This document shows positions 16,659 through 25,831 of a DNA stretch of 64,000 bases, piece after piece. The stretch is from Streptomyces lavendulae subsp. lavendulae (GTDB lineage Bacteria > Actinomycetota > Actinomycetes > Streptomycetales > Streptomycetaceae). The stretch covers positions 3,100,001 to 3,164,000 of the forward strand of contig NZ_CP024985.1 in the NCBI RefSeq assembly GCF_002803845.1, in the 5' to 3' direction. How positions within the stretch are numbered: the first letter of the stretch is position 1; every line of letters starts with the position of its first letter. Under the pieces are notes generated by a model, which was not told the origin of the DNA, did not search any database, and saw nothing but the letters and a program-made list of their open reading frames with translations. Position numbers and translations under genes: made by a program.

Positions 16659-18128
16659 TCAGTCGCAGCCGCCCGGTCTCGCGTACACCACGACCCGGGC
16701 CCCCCGCACCGTCGTCAGCGAGCAGCGTTCGAAGGTGGTGGCCAGGGCCTCGCGTTTGGCGGCCTCGGTCGGGTACGGGTCCAGGGGCTGGCCCTGCGGG
16801 TCCAGCAGGGCGATCACGCGGGGAGAGTCCAGCAGTGCCGTCCGGATCCGCTCCGGCGGCAGTTCGGTGCCGTGGAGGGTGTTCGAGGCCGCCGGGGAGC
16901 GGTCCAGGGCCACGTCGCGCAGGCCCGCGTAGGCGGTGGGCGAGGACAGCAGCCATTCGCGCCGCCGCGACGGCATGAACAGCACCGCGTCCCCGGGCCT
17001 GGCCCGCTCCCGGACGGCGGCGGCCACCGCGAGGACGTCGTCCTTGCGGCTCTCGGGGGTCCGCAGCCACGCGGACCACCAGCCCAGGGGCACCAGCAGT
17101 ACGGCGGCCAGCAGCCAGGGCCACCACCCGCGCGCGCGGGCGAGCCGGGCCCCGACGAGGAGGGCCGGGCCGACGAGCGCGTAGAGGACGTACCGGTCGA
17201 CGTACCAGGGGTGCACCAGCGACACCGTCATCAGCAGTCCGGGCGGCAGCAGCGCCAGCGGTACGGCGACCCGGGCGAGGTCCGCGAGGTCCCGCTCGGC
17301 GGCGCCCCGCGCGAGCAGCAGCACCACCGCCGCGAGCACCCCGTAGGCCGCCCAGTCCTGCCAGGAGGGCCGTCCGAGCCAGCCCAGCTGCGCCCGCGCC
17401 TGTCCGGCGCTCAGCAGCGCCAGCGGCGCCAGCCCGGCCACCACGGCCGCCGCGCTCCACCGCCAGCCGGGCGAGCGGCGGGCCGCGGGGGCGTGGGCGA
17501 ACAGGGCCAGGACGGCGAACTCGTGCAGCCAGCAGCCGAGGAGCAGGACGGCGGCGTACGCGGCCCACCGCTCGCGCAGCATCAGGTGGGTGGCCCAGAC
17601 CACGGCCGCCGTGACGAGGGCGTACGAGCGCCCCTCCTGGGCGTAGGCCTGTACGGGCGGGAGCAGGGCGTAGGCGGTGCCGGCGAGGAGCGCGGCCCGC
17701 TCCCCCGCCAGGCGGTGGGCGACCGCGGCCACACCGGCGGCGGCGAGGGCGGCGCCGGCCACGGAGGGCAGGCGCAGCGCCCACAGGCCCCCGTCCCACA
17801 GGGCGAAGACCGCGTGCATCAGCAGGTAGTAGAGGCCGTGGACGGCGTCGACCCGGGCGAGGAGGCCGGCGAGGGCGGCCAGGGGGCGGTGGGCGACCTG
17901 CCAGGTGGTGGACTCGTCGCGCCACATGCTGCCGTCGCCGGGGCCGCGTTCCAGTGCGAGGAGGCCGAGGAGGACGGCGAACAGCGGGGGCGCCCAGCGC
18001 CAGGCGGCGATGCGGCGGATGACGGCCTCCCGGGATGCGTTCCGTGGTGGGATGGAAGTCCATGGTCGGGGTCGGCCGGGGTACCCGGGAGGCGAATGTG
18101 CGAACGGTGCGGACGGGACGGACGGCAC
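16659..18128 (-). CDS. GT-C fold (family 39-like) membrane glycosyltransferase
   Basis: The protein has about 489 residues with around ten hydrophobic segments. The first periplasmic loop has the acidic motif MWRDESTTW, which carries the catalytic Asp/Glu of polyprenyl-phosphate-sugar-dependent glycosyltransferases (GT39/ArnT/PMT type), followed by the HGLYYLLMH segment. A soluble domain at the C-terminus (after about 375) follows the last TM. It probably moves a sugar from a lipid carrier to a wall polymer or protein. The only plausible start in frame is GTG 18128, which has no clear ribosome binding site and overlaps the start of the divergent lipoprotein gene by 31 bases, so the 5' end is uncertain. 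Confidence 0.85.
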   Translation of the reverse strand: MPSVPSAPFAHSPPGYPGRPRPWTSIPPRNASREAVIRRIAAWRWAPPLFAVLLGLLALERGPGDGSMWRDESTTWQVAHRPLAALAGLLARVDAVHGLYYLLMHAVFALWDGGLWALRLPSVAGAALAAAGVAAVAHRLAGERAALLAGTAYALLPPVQAYAQEGRSYALVTAAVVWATHLMLRERWAAYAAVLLLGCWLHEFAVLALFAHAPAARRSPGWRWSAAAVVAGLAPLALLSAGQARAQLGWLGRPSWQDWAAYGVLAAVVLLLARGAAERDLADLARVAVPLALLPPGLLMTVSLVHPWYVDRYVLYALVGPALLVGARLARARGWWPWLLAAVLLVPLGWWSAWLRTPESRKDDVLAVAAAVRERARPGDAVLFMPSRRREWLLSSPTAYAGLRDVALDRSPAASNTLHGTELPPERIRTALLDSPRVIALLDPQGQPLDPYPTEAAKREALATTFERCSLTTVRGARVVVYARPGGCD

Positions 18129-18631
18129 GGGCCGCGGCGGGGGCGCTGCTGGCGGTGGCGGTACTGATCGGCTGCGGCGCGGGCGCCGGCGGCTCCCCCG
18201 GGCCCGGCGGGCCCTCGGGCGGGGCGACGGCCGGCGCCACCGCGGGGACCCCCGGGTCCTCGGGCCTGCCCGCCCCGTCCGCGTCCCCGAGCCGGGATCC
18301 CGCCGCGGAGCGGCTGGTCACCGTCACCCGTACCGGCGGCTTCGCCGGGCGGACGGTGGTCCTCACCGTCCGGGGCGACGGCTCGTGGACCCGGACCTCG
18401 GGCACCGCGCAGCCCGGGGCCGGGCAGCTGCCCCCGTCGGGCCTGGAGGCGCTGCGCAGCGCGCTGCGGGCCGCGGACCTGCCCCGGCTGCCGGCCGACG
18501 CCAGGGCCGACCCGCCGGTCTACGACGGGTTCGCGTACGAGTTCGCGTACGACGGGTCCACGGTGAGCTCCGACGAGGGTTCGCTGACCCCCGGGCTGCG
18601 GAAGGTGCTGGCGGCCCTGCCGGGCTTCTAG
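18098..18631 (+). CDS. Putative lipoprotein, unknown function
   Basis: The 177-residue protein starts at GTG 18098, five bases after GGGAGG. A basic n-region and hydrophobic stretch lead to lipobox VLIGC, then a Gly/Ser/Pro/Ala-rich linker, and a small domain (about residues 70-177) with RLVTVTRTGGFAGRTVVLTV, LRAADLPRLP and FAYEFAYDGSTVSSDEG. This resembles the short, secreted protealysin-inhibitor-like domains seen in many Streptomyces lipoproteins. The domain assignment is tentative; export and lipidation are well supported. Confidence 0.8.
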   Translation: MRTVRTGRTARAAAGALLAVAVLIGCGAGAGGSPGPGGPSGGATAGATAGTPGSSGLPAPSASPSRDPAAERLVTVTRTGGFAGRTVVLTVRGDGSWTRTSGTAQPGAGQLPPSGLEALRSALRAADLPRLPADARADPPVYDGFAYEFAYDGSTVSSDEGSLTPGLRKVLAALPGF

Positions 18632-18821
18632 GGCCGCGCCGGGCGGGTCCACCGGGCGTCCACCGGGCCGCAGGCCCTTTCCGGCCACCGCACCGCGTGT
18701 TGTCCGGCAACGCGGTGCGCGGCCCGTCCACCCGGGTGTTCGCTGTCCGAACCGCACATAGCCGCAGGCCGGTGCCTCCTCTACGCTGCACCCCATCACG
18801 CGGGATCTTCAGGGGCGGGAC

Positions 18822-19562
18822 ATGGAACAGACACACACCACCCACAACGGCGCCGCGGCCACCCCGGGCGCCCAGCGGCGCGTGCTCGTGGTCGAGGACG
18901 ACCGCACCATCGCCGACGCCATCGCGGCCCGGCTGCGGGCGGAGGGCTTCCAGGTGCAGACGGCCTACGACGGGCCGGCGGCCGTGGCGGCCTCCGAGAG
19001 CTGGCTGCCGGAGCTGCTGGTGCTGGACGTCATGCTGCCGGGCTTCGACGGGCTGGAGGTGTGCCGCCGGGTCCAGGCGCAGCGGCCCGTGCCCGTGCTG
19101 ATGCTGACCGCCCGGGACGACGAGACCGACATGCTGGTCGGTCTCGGGGTCGGGGCGGACGACTACATGACGAAGCCGTTCTCCATGCGGGAGCTGGCCG
19201 CGCGGGTCCACGTACTGCTGCGCCGGGTGGAGCGGGCCACGCTGGCCGCGACCGCCCCGCGCGGGGCCACGCTGCGCCTGGGCGACCTGGAGATCGACCA
19301 CGCGCAGCGGCGGGTCCGGGTGCAGGCGGAGGACGTGCACCTGACGCCGACCGAGTTCGACCTGCTGGTGTGCCTGGCGGGGACCCCCCGTGCGGTGCTC
19401 TCGCGGGAGCAGCTGCTCGCGGAGGTGTGGGACTGGGCGGACGCGTCGGGCACCCGTACGGTCGACAGCCACATCAAGGCGCTGCGCCGGAAGATCGGGG
19501 CGGAGCGGATCCGGACGGTCCACGGCGTCGGGTACGCCCTGGAGACCCCGGCGCAGGCGTGA
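18822..19562 (+). CDS. OmpR/PhoB-family response regulator
   Basis: The 246-residue protein has a receiver domain with the acidic pair in VVEDDRT, phospho-acceptor Asp in VLDVMLPGFDG, conserved Thr in LMLTARD and Lys in MTKPF, followed by a winged-helix effector domain (about 140-240; LTPTEFDLLVCLA, TRTVDSHIKALRRKIGAE, TVHGVGYAL). It forms an operon with the next gene: its stop overlaps the kinase start by four bases (GTGA). The position between lon and kgd matches a conserved Streptomyces two-component pair. The signal and regulon are unknown to me. Confidence 0.95.
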   Translation: MEQTHTTHNGAAATPGAQRRVLVVEDDRTIADAIAARLRAEGFQVQTAYDGPAAVAASESWLPELLVLDVMLPGFDGLEVCRRVQAQRPVPVLMLTARDDETDMLVGLGVGADDYMTKPFSMRELAARVHVLLRRVERATLAATAPRGATLRLGDLEIDHAQRRVRVQAEDVHLTPTEFDLLVCLAGTPRAVLSREQLLAEVWDWADASGTRTVDSHIKALRRKIGAERIRTVHGVGYALETPAQA

Positions 19563-20638
19563 GCGACCGGCCCCCGGGCGCGGGGTTGCGGCCCTACTCG
19601 CCGTTCTCGATCAAGACGAAGCTGGGCACGCTCGTCGTGGTGTCGGTGTTCATCACCACGGGTCTGCTGATGGTGGCGCTGCGCACGGCCACGGAGCTGC
19701 GGTTCATCACGGTGTTCTCGGTGATCGCCTCGATGCTGATCACCCAGTTCGTGGCGCACAGCCTGACGGCGCCGCTGGACGACATGACGACGGTGGCGCG
19801 CGCCATCTCCCACGGGGACTACACGCGCCGGGTGCGCGGGGCCGGACGCCGTGACGAGCTGGGCGATCTGGCCGCGACGATCAATCTGATGGCCGATGAC
19901 CTGGAGGCCGTGGACAGGCACCGTAGAGAACTGGTCGCGAACGTCTCGCACGAGCTGCGCACGCCGATCGCGGCGCTGCGGGCGGTGCTGGAGAACGTCG
20001 TGGACGGGGTCTCGGAGGCCGATCCGGAGACGATGCGCACGGCCCTGAAGCAGACGGAGCGGCTGGGCCGGCTGGTGGAGACCCTGCTGGACCTGTCCCG
20101 GGTGGACAACGGGGTGGTGCCGCTGAAGGCGCGCCGCTTCGAGGTGTGGCCGTACCTGTCGGGGGTGCTGAAGGAGTCGGGGCTGGCAGCCGCGGGGCGG
20201 CCGGGGCTGGCGTCCGGTTCGGGCGGGCACACCCGTAACGACGTGCACCTTCACCTGGACGTGTTCCCTCCGGAGCTGACGGCGCACGCGGACGCGGAGC
20301 GGCTGCACCAGGTGGTGGCGAACCTGATCGACAACGCGGTCAAGCACAGTCCGCCGCACGGCCGGGTGACGGTCCGCGCCCGGGCCGGCGACGCGCCCGG
20401 GAGTCTGGCCCTGGAGGTCGTGGACGAGGGGCCCGGGATTCCGGAGGCGGAGCGGCACCGGGTCTTCGAGCGGTTCAACCGGGGTGCGGCGCGCGGCGGC
20501 GACGGGGGTACCGGGCTGGGTCTGGCGATCGCCCGATGGGCCGTCGGCCTGCACGGCGGGCACATCGGCGTGGCCGAATCGTCACGGGGTTGCCGAATCC
20601 TTGTCACTCTTCCGGGCAGCTCACCGGCATCGTCTTGA
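19559..20638 (+). CDS. Membrane sensor histidine kinase, partner of the preceding regulator
   Basis: The 359-residue protein starts at GTG 19559, coupled to the regulator stop. Two hydrophobic segments (about 22-42 and 52-70) lie close together, leaving only a very short external loop (TATELRF), so sensing is probably within the membrane. They are followed by HAMP (about 70-125), HisKA with phospho-acceptor His in NVSHELRTPI, and an HATPase_c domain with N-box NLIDNAVKHS, EVVDEGPGIP and GGTGLGLAIARW. It lacks an extracellular sensor domain, which is unusual for HAMP kinases. Confidence 0.94.
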   Translation: MSDRPPGAGLRPYSPFSIKTKLGTLVVVSVFITTGLLMVALRTATELRFITVFSVIASMLITQFVAHSLTAPLDDMTTVARAISHGDYTRRVRGAGRRDELGDLAATINLMADDLEAVDRHRRELVANVSHELRTPIAALRAVLENVVDGVSEADPETMRTALKQTERLGRLVETLLDLSRVDNGVVPLKARRFEVWPYLSGVLKESGLAAAGRPGLASGSGGHTRNDVHLHLDVFPPELTAHADAERLHQVVANLIDNAVKHSPPHGRVTVRARAGDAPGSLALEVVDEGPGIPEAERHRVFERFNRGAARGGDGGTGLGLAIARWAVGLHGGHIGVAESSRGCRILVTLPGSSPASS

Positions 20639-20896
20639 CGTAGGGTTCTGGTGGGAAGGACATGATCTCGGCCACACGTGCCCGGGGTCGTCAGGGGTGC
20701 GAAGCCATGGGGGTCGCAACCTCGGTGCCCCCTACCCGAACCACGCTAGTTTCCCGCCATTCCACGTGACGAAACCCGCCGTTCGATGTGACCTGCGCGA
20801 CGGAAGTCCCGCCCGGCCTGCAAGGCACCGTCCAGGAGGCGTAGCCTTTATTCCCGCTGTCCATACCTTGTGAAGCGGAAGAGGGCGGTTGCCGCC

Positions 20897-23800
20897 GTGT
20901 CGCCACAGTCCCCCAGTAACCCGAGCACCACGACCGAAGCAGCAGAGGGCGGGAAGACCCCTGCCTCAGGCTTCGGCGCGAATGAGTGGCTCGTCGACGA
21001 GATCTATCAGCAGTACCTCCAGGACCCGAACTCGGTCGACCGGGCCTGGTGGGACTTCTTCGCCGATTACAAGCCGGGGGGCGCTGTCGCTCCGGTGAAG
21101 GCGGACGGTCCCGGGAAGTCCACGACGACGGATGGCGCCTCCGCACAGGCCGCCACCTCCGCCGCAGCTCCTCAGGCCCCTGTCGCCGCCGCCACGGGGG
21201 CGGCGCGCGCCGTGCCCCCCGTCGCCGGCAACGGCTCCTCCGGAGCGGTCCCGGCCGCCCCGGCCGCTCCGCCTGTGTCAGCTCCTGCCCCTGCTCCTGC
21301 CACCCCCTCTGGTGCCCCTGCTGTGACTGTCACCTCCCAGGCCCCGGCCGCCGCACCGGCCGCGCCCGCCCCTCAGGCTCCGGCTCCGGCCGCCGCCCCC
21401 GTAGCCGCCCAGAAGGCCGCGCCCGCCACCGAGGCCCCCTCCGGCCCCGAACTGGTGACGCTCCGCGGCCCGGCTGCTGCCGTGGCCAAGAACATGAACG
21501 CCTCCCTCGACGTCCCGACGGCCACGTCCGTCCGCGCCGTCCCGGTGAAGCTGCTGTTCGACAACCGCATCGTCATCAACAACCACCTCAAGCGCGCCCG
21601 CGGTGGGAAGATCTCCTTCACCCACCTGATCGGGTACGCGATGGTGCAGGCCATCAAGGCCATGCCGTCGATGAACCACTCCTTCGCGGAGAAGGACGGC
21701 AAGCCGACCCTGGTCAAGCCGGAGCACGTGAACTTCGGCCTCGCGATCGACCTGGTGAAGCCCAACGGCGACCGCCAGCTCGTCGTCGCCGGCATCAAGA
21801 AGGCCGAGACCCTCAACTTCTTCGAGTTCTGGCAGGCCTACGAGGACATCGTCCGCCGCGCCCGCGTCGGCAAGCTGACGATGGACGACTTCACCGGCGT
21901 CACCGTCTCGCTGACCAACCCCGGCGGCCTGGGCACCGTGCACTCCGTGCCCCGCCTGATGCCCGGACAGTCGGTCATCATGGGCGTCGGCTCCATGGAC
22001 TACCCCGCCGAGTTCCAGGGCACCTCGCAGGACACCCTGAACAAGCTGGGCATCTCCAAGGTCATGACCCTGACCTCGACCTACGACCACCGGGTCATCC
22101 AGGGCGCGGCCTCCGGCGAGTTCCTGCGCATCGTCGCGAACCTGCTGCTCGGCGAGGACGGCTTCTACGACGCCGTCTTCGAGGCGCTGCGCATCCCGTA
22201 CGAGCCGGTCCGCTGGAACCGCGACATCGACGCCTCCCACGACGACGACGTCACGAAGGCCGCCCGCGTCTTCGAGCTGATCCACTCCTACCGGGTCCGC
22301 GGCCACGTCATGGCCGACACCGACCCGCTGGAGTACAAGCAGCGCAAGCACCCCGACCTCGACATCACCGAGCACGGCCTCACCCTGTGGGACCTGGAGC
22401 GCGAGTTCGCGGTCGGCGGCTTCGCCGGCAAGTCGATGATGAAGCTGCGCGACATCCTCGGCGTGCTGCGCGACTCGTACTGCCGCACCACCGGCGTCGA
22501 GTTCATGCACATCCAGGACCCGAAGCAGCGCCGCTGGATCCAGGACCGCATCGAGCGCGCGCACTCCAAGCCGGAGCGCGAGGAGCAGCTGCGCATCCTG
22601 CGCCGCCTGAACGCCGCCGAGGCCTTCGAGACCTTCCTGCAGACGAAGTACGTCGGCCAGAAGCGCTTCTCCCTGGAGGGCGGCGAGTCCGTCATCCCGC
22701 TGCTCGACGCGGTCATCGACTCCGCGGCCGAGGCCCGCCTCGAAGAGGTCGCCATCGGCATGGCCCACCGCGGCCGCCTGAACGTCCTCGCCAACATCGT
22801 CGGCAAGTCGTACGCGCAGATCTTCCGCGAGTTCGAGGGCAACCTCGACCCGAAGTCGATGCACGGCTCCGGCGACGTCAAGTACCACCTGGGCGCCGAG
22901 GGCACCTTCACGGGCCTGGACGGCGAGCAGATCAAGGTCTCGCTCGTCGCGAACCCCTCGCACCTGGAGGCGGTGGACCCGGTCCTGGAGGGCGTGGTCC
23001 GCGCGAAGCAGGACGTCATCAACAAGGGCGGCACCGACTTCACCGTCCTGCCACTCGCCCTGCACGGTGACGCGGCCTTCGCCGGCCAGGGTGTGGTCGC
23101 CGAGACGCTGAACATGTCGCAGCTGCGCGGCTACCGCACCGGCGGCACCGTGCACGTGGTCATCAACAACCAGGTCGGCTTCACCGCCGCCCCGGAGTCC
23201 TCGCGTTCCTCGATGTACGCGACCGACGTGGCCCGCATGATCGAGGCGCCGATCTTCCACGTGAACGGCGACGACCCCGAGGCCGTCGTCCGCGTCGCGC
23301 GCCTGGCCTTCGAGTTCCGCCAGGCGTTCAACAAGGACGTGGTCATCGACCTCATCTGCTACCGCCGCCGCGGCCACAACGAGTCCGACAACCCGGCGTT
23401 CACCCAGCCCCTGATGTACGACCTGATCGACAAGAAGCGCTCGGTGCGCAAGCTGTACACCGAGTCCCTCATCGGTCGCGGCGACATCACCCTGGAAGAG
23501 GCCGAGCAGGCGCTCCAGGACTTCCAGGGCCAGCTGGAGAAGGTCTTCGCGGAGGTCCGCGAGGCCGCCACGCAGCCGCCCATCAGCGTGCCGGCCCCGG
23601 CGCAGGCCGCGGCCGAGTTCCCGGTGAGCGTGAACACGGCGATCTCCCAGGACGTCGTCAAGCGGATCGCCGAGTCCCAGGTCAACATCCCCGAGGGCGT
23701 CACCGTCCACCCGCGTCTGCTGCCGCAGCTGCAGCGCCGCGCGGCGATGATCGACGACGGCACCATCGACTGGGGCATGGGCGAGACCCTGGCCTTCGGC

Positions 23801-24814
23801 TCGCTGCTGATGGAGGGCACCCCGGTCCGGCTGTCCGGCCAGGACTCCCGCCGCGGCACCTTCGGCCAGCGCCACGCGGTCCTCATCGACCGGGAGACCG
23901 GCGAGGACTACACGCCGATGCTGTACCTCTCGGACGACCAGGCCCGCTTCAACGTCTACGACTCGCTGCTCTCCGAGTACGCGGCCATGGGCTTCGAGTA
24001 CGGCTACTCGCTGGCCCGCCCGGACGCGCTGGTGCTGTGGGAGGCGCAGTTCGGTGACTTCGTCAACGGCGCGCAGACCGTCGTCGACGAGTTCATCTCC
24101 TCCGCCGAGCAGAAGTGGGGCCAGACCAGCGGCGTCACCCTGCTCCTCCCGCACGGCTACGAGGGCCAGGGCCCGGACCACTCGTCCGCCCGCCCGGAGC
24201 GCTTCCTCCAGCTGTGCGCGCAGAACAACATGACGGTCGCGATGCCGACCCTGCCGTCGAACTACTTCCACCTGCTGCGCTGGCAGGTCCACAACCCGCA
24301 CCACAAGCCGCTCATCGTCTTCACCCCGAAGTCGATGCTGCGTCTGAAGGCGGCGGCGTCGAAGGCGGAGGAGTTCACGAACGGTTCGTTCCGTCCGGTC
24401 ATCGGCGACTCGACCGTGGACCCGAACGCGGTCCGCAAGGTCGTCTTCTGCGCGGGCAAGGTCTACTACGACCTGGAGGCCGAGCGGGAGAAGCGCGGCA
24501 TCACCGACACGGCGATCATCCGCATCGAGCGGCTGTACCCGCTGCCGGGCGCGGAACTCCAGGCGGAGATCGCCAAGTTCCCGAACGCGGCGAAGTACAT
24601 CTGGGCCCAGGAGGAGCCGGCGAACCAGGGTGCGTGGCCGTTCATCGCGCTGAACCTGATCGACCACCTCGACCTGGCCGTCGGCGCCGACATCCCGGCC
24701 GGCGAGCGCCTGCGCCGCGTCTCGCGTCCGCACGGCTCGTCCCCGGCGGTGGGCTCCGCGAAGCGCCACCAGGCGGAGCAGCAGCTCCTGCTGAACGAGG
24801 TCTTCGAGGCGTAG
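20897..24814 (+). CDS. kgd: Multifunctional 2-oxoglutarate dehydrogenase E1 / 2-oxoglutarate decarboxylase with E2-like domain (KGD/OdhA)
   Basis: The fusion enzyme of about 1305 residues belongs to the TCA cycle. An N-terminal segment ([20 protein letters not shown]) precedes a long Pro/Ala-rich linker (about 50-195), an E2 acyltransferase-like domain with catalytic His398 in [10 protein letters not shown], and a complete ThDP-dependent E1o part ([45 protein letters not shown]). It makes succinyl-CoA or succinic semialdehyde from 2-oxoglutarate. There is no lipoyl domain, as expected for the actinobacterial OdhA/Kgd type. GTG 20897 (MSPQSPSN...) matches the known Streptomyces N-terminus; an upstream GTG at 20870 is less likely. 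Codons are strongly C-ended, suggesting high expression. A strong hairpin terminator follows. Confidence 0.96.
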   Translation: MSPQSPSNPSTTTEAAEGGKTPASGFGANEWLVDEIYQQYLQDPNSVDRAWWDFFADYKPGGAVAPVKADGPGKSTTTDGASAQAATSAAAPQAPVAAATGAARAVPPVAGNGSSGAVPAAPAAPPVSAPAPAPATPSGAPAVTVTSQAPAAAPAAPAPQAPAPAAAPVAAQKAAPATEAPSGPELVTLRGPAAAVAKNMNASLDVPTATSVRAVPVKLLFDNRIVINNHLKRARGGKISFTHLIGYAMVQAIKAMPSMNHSFAEKDGKPTLVKPEHVNFGLAIDLVKPNGDRQLVVAGIKKAETLNFFEFWQAYEDIVRRARVGKLTMDDFTGVTVSLTNPGGLGTVHSVPRLMPGQSVIMGVGSMDYPAEFQGTSQDTLNKLGISKVMTLTSTYDHRVIQGAASGEFLRIVANLLLGEDGFYDAVFEALRIPYEPVRWNRDIDASHDDDVTKAARVFELIHSYRVRGHVMADTDPLEYKQRKHPDLDITEHGLTLWDLEREFAVGGFAGKSMMKLRDILGVLRDSYCRTTGVEFMHIQDPKQRRWIQDRIERAHSKPEREEQLRILRRLNAAEAFETFLQTKYVGQKRFSLEGGESVIPLLDAVIDSAAEARLEEVAIGMAHRGRLNVLANIVGKSYAQIFREFEGNLDPKSMHGSGDVKYHLGAEGTFTGLDGEQIKVSLVANPSHLEAVDPVLEGVVRAKQDVINKGGTDFTVLPLALHGDAAFAGQGVVAETLNMSQLRGYRTGGTVHVVINNQVGFTAAPESSRSSMYATDVARMIEAPIFHVNGDDPEAVVRVARLAFEFRQAFNKDVVIDLICYRRRGHNESDNPAFTQPLMYDLIDKKRSVRKLYTESLIGRGDITLEEAEQALQDFQGQLEKVFAEVREAATQPPISVPAPAQAAAEFPVSVNTAISQDVVKRIAESQVNIPEGVTVHPRLLPQLQRRAAMIDDGTIDWGMGETLAFGSLLMEGTPVRLSGQDSRRGTFGQRHAVLIDRETGEDYTPMLYLSDDQARFNVYDSLLSEYAAMGFEYGYSLARPDALVLWEAQFGDFVNGAQTVVDEFISSAEQKWGQTSGVTLLLPHGYEGQGPDHSSARPERFLQLCAQNNMTVAMPTLPSNYFHLLRWQVHNPHHKPLIVFTPKSMLRLKAAASKAEEFTNGSFRPVIGDSTVDPNAVRKVVFCAGKVYYDLEAEREKRGITDTAIIRIERLYPLPGAELQAEIAKFPNAAKYIWAQEEPANQGAWPFIALNLIDHLDLAVGADIPAGERLRRVSRPHGSSPAVGSAKRHQAEQQLLLNEVFEA

Positions 24815-24837
24815 TCGCCCCGCTGAGCCGAACGGTC

Positions 24838-24872
24838 GGAAGGCCCGGTCCCCATGGGGGGCCGGGCCTTCC
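24838..24872 (+). terminator. Hairpin terminator after kgd
   Basis: GGAAGGCCCGG (24838-24848) pairs with CCGGGCCTTCC (24862-24872), with extra pairing of CCCC and GGGG inside the loop. It begins 24 bases after the kgd stop and has no U-tract, as is usual in Streptomyces. Confidence 0.85.
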
Positions 24873-25076
24873 GGCTGTCCGGGGGGGGTCGGACCCGGCC
24901 GCCGGAAAGCGGCCGATGATCTTACCGAAGTCTGACGCACCCTCTGGGAACGCCCACAACTCCCCTTCCGCCTCTAGCGTGTTCGTACATCCCCCGAGTG
25001 TCACCGGTCGGCGCGAGCCGCACCCGGTGACGACTCGCATCCGGGGATGCATGAAATTTCACGAGAAGGCAGGAAA

Positions 25077-25751
25077 ATGACGGTCGAGACGCTTCCCCTC
25101 TGCGCGTACCCGGAGTGCCCCAACCACCCCGAGGCGCCGACGCCCGGCAACCCCGAGCCCCGGTACTGCGCCCACCCCGACCACAACGCGCTGGGCGCGT
25201 TCCGCAGGTTCCGGGCCAAGCGGCAGCAGCGCAGGGACGAGAAGCGCCAGGCGGCCGAGGCCGGAAAGGCGGCCGGTAAGGCGCCCGGCGCGGAGGCCCT
25301 GCCGGACGTGGAGGGATCCGACCCCCGCACCGACCTCGTGACGCTCCTCTCCCGGCTGTCCGCGGACCTGCCGGGCTACATCGAGGAACTGGCCCTCGTC
25401 ACGGACTCGGCCACCGCCGAGGAGCGCATCCGGACCGTGACCCGGGCCGCGGCCCAGCGGACCCTGGAGGCCGAACGGCGCACCGCGCTGGCGGAGGAAG
25501 CCGCGGACATGGCCGTCGCCCAACTGGACGTGGCGAAGCACCGGTTCGAGGAGGAGGTGGACAAGATCCGCCAGGAGGCCGCGCAGCAGGTCGCGGACCT
25601 GGCGTTCGTACGGGCCGAGCTGGAGCGCTACCGCGAGCGGGTCGCCCAGCTGGAGCAGCGGCTCGACGGCGTACGCGAGGAGGCGGACGCGGCCCGCCGG
25701 GAGCGCAGCGAGACCGCGCGGCAGGCCGAGCAGCACCGGTGCGCGGCCTGA
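25077..25751 (+). CDS. Hypothetical protein: Cys/His cluster plus coiled coil
   Basis: The 224-residue protein is of unknown function. The first 40 residues contain a Cys/His cluster (CAYPECPNH, then YCAHPDH) that could bind zinc. Residues about 45-75 are Lys/Arg/Ala-rich, and about 100-220 is a long Glu/Arg/Ala/Gln coiled coil with few breaks. ATG 25077 is used (AAGGCAGG upstream). It lies alone after the kgd terminator and converges with fxsT, 80 bases away. The Cys/His block resembles zinc-binding ends of proteins linked to actinomycete plasmids and phages, but I cannot name a family. Its position next to the Fxs/VMAP locus may be coincidental. Confidence 0.8.
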   Translation: MTVETLPLCAYPECPNHPEAPTPGNPEPRYCAHPDHNALGAFRRFRAKRQQRRDEKRQAAEAGKAAGKAPGAEALPDVEGSDPRTDLVTLLSRLSADLPGYIEELALVTDSATAEERIRTVTRAAAQRTLEAERRTALAEEAADMAVAQLDVAKHRFEEEVDKIRQEAAQQVADLAFVRAELERYRERVAQLEQRLDGVREEADAARRERSETARQAEQHRCAA

Positions 25752-25831
25752 CGACCGCACCTTCGCAGACCGGTCCGGTGCCGCCACGGGACGGGGCGCC
25801 GGACGCCCCGCGGGTCTGCCGGGTCCACCGC

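Noticed and set aside
20639..20896. A tRNA or small RNA gene in the gap before kgd
   Set aside because: No cloverleaf could be folded by eye; the sequence fits a promoter and leader only.
21278..24940. A 1220-codon open frame antisense to kgd
   Set aside because: Its translation has the Val/Gly/Leu/Arg/Asp-rich composition of a shadow frame opposite a strongly biased coding strand, with no domain; kgd is certain.
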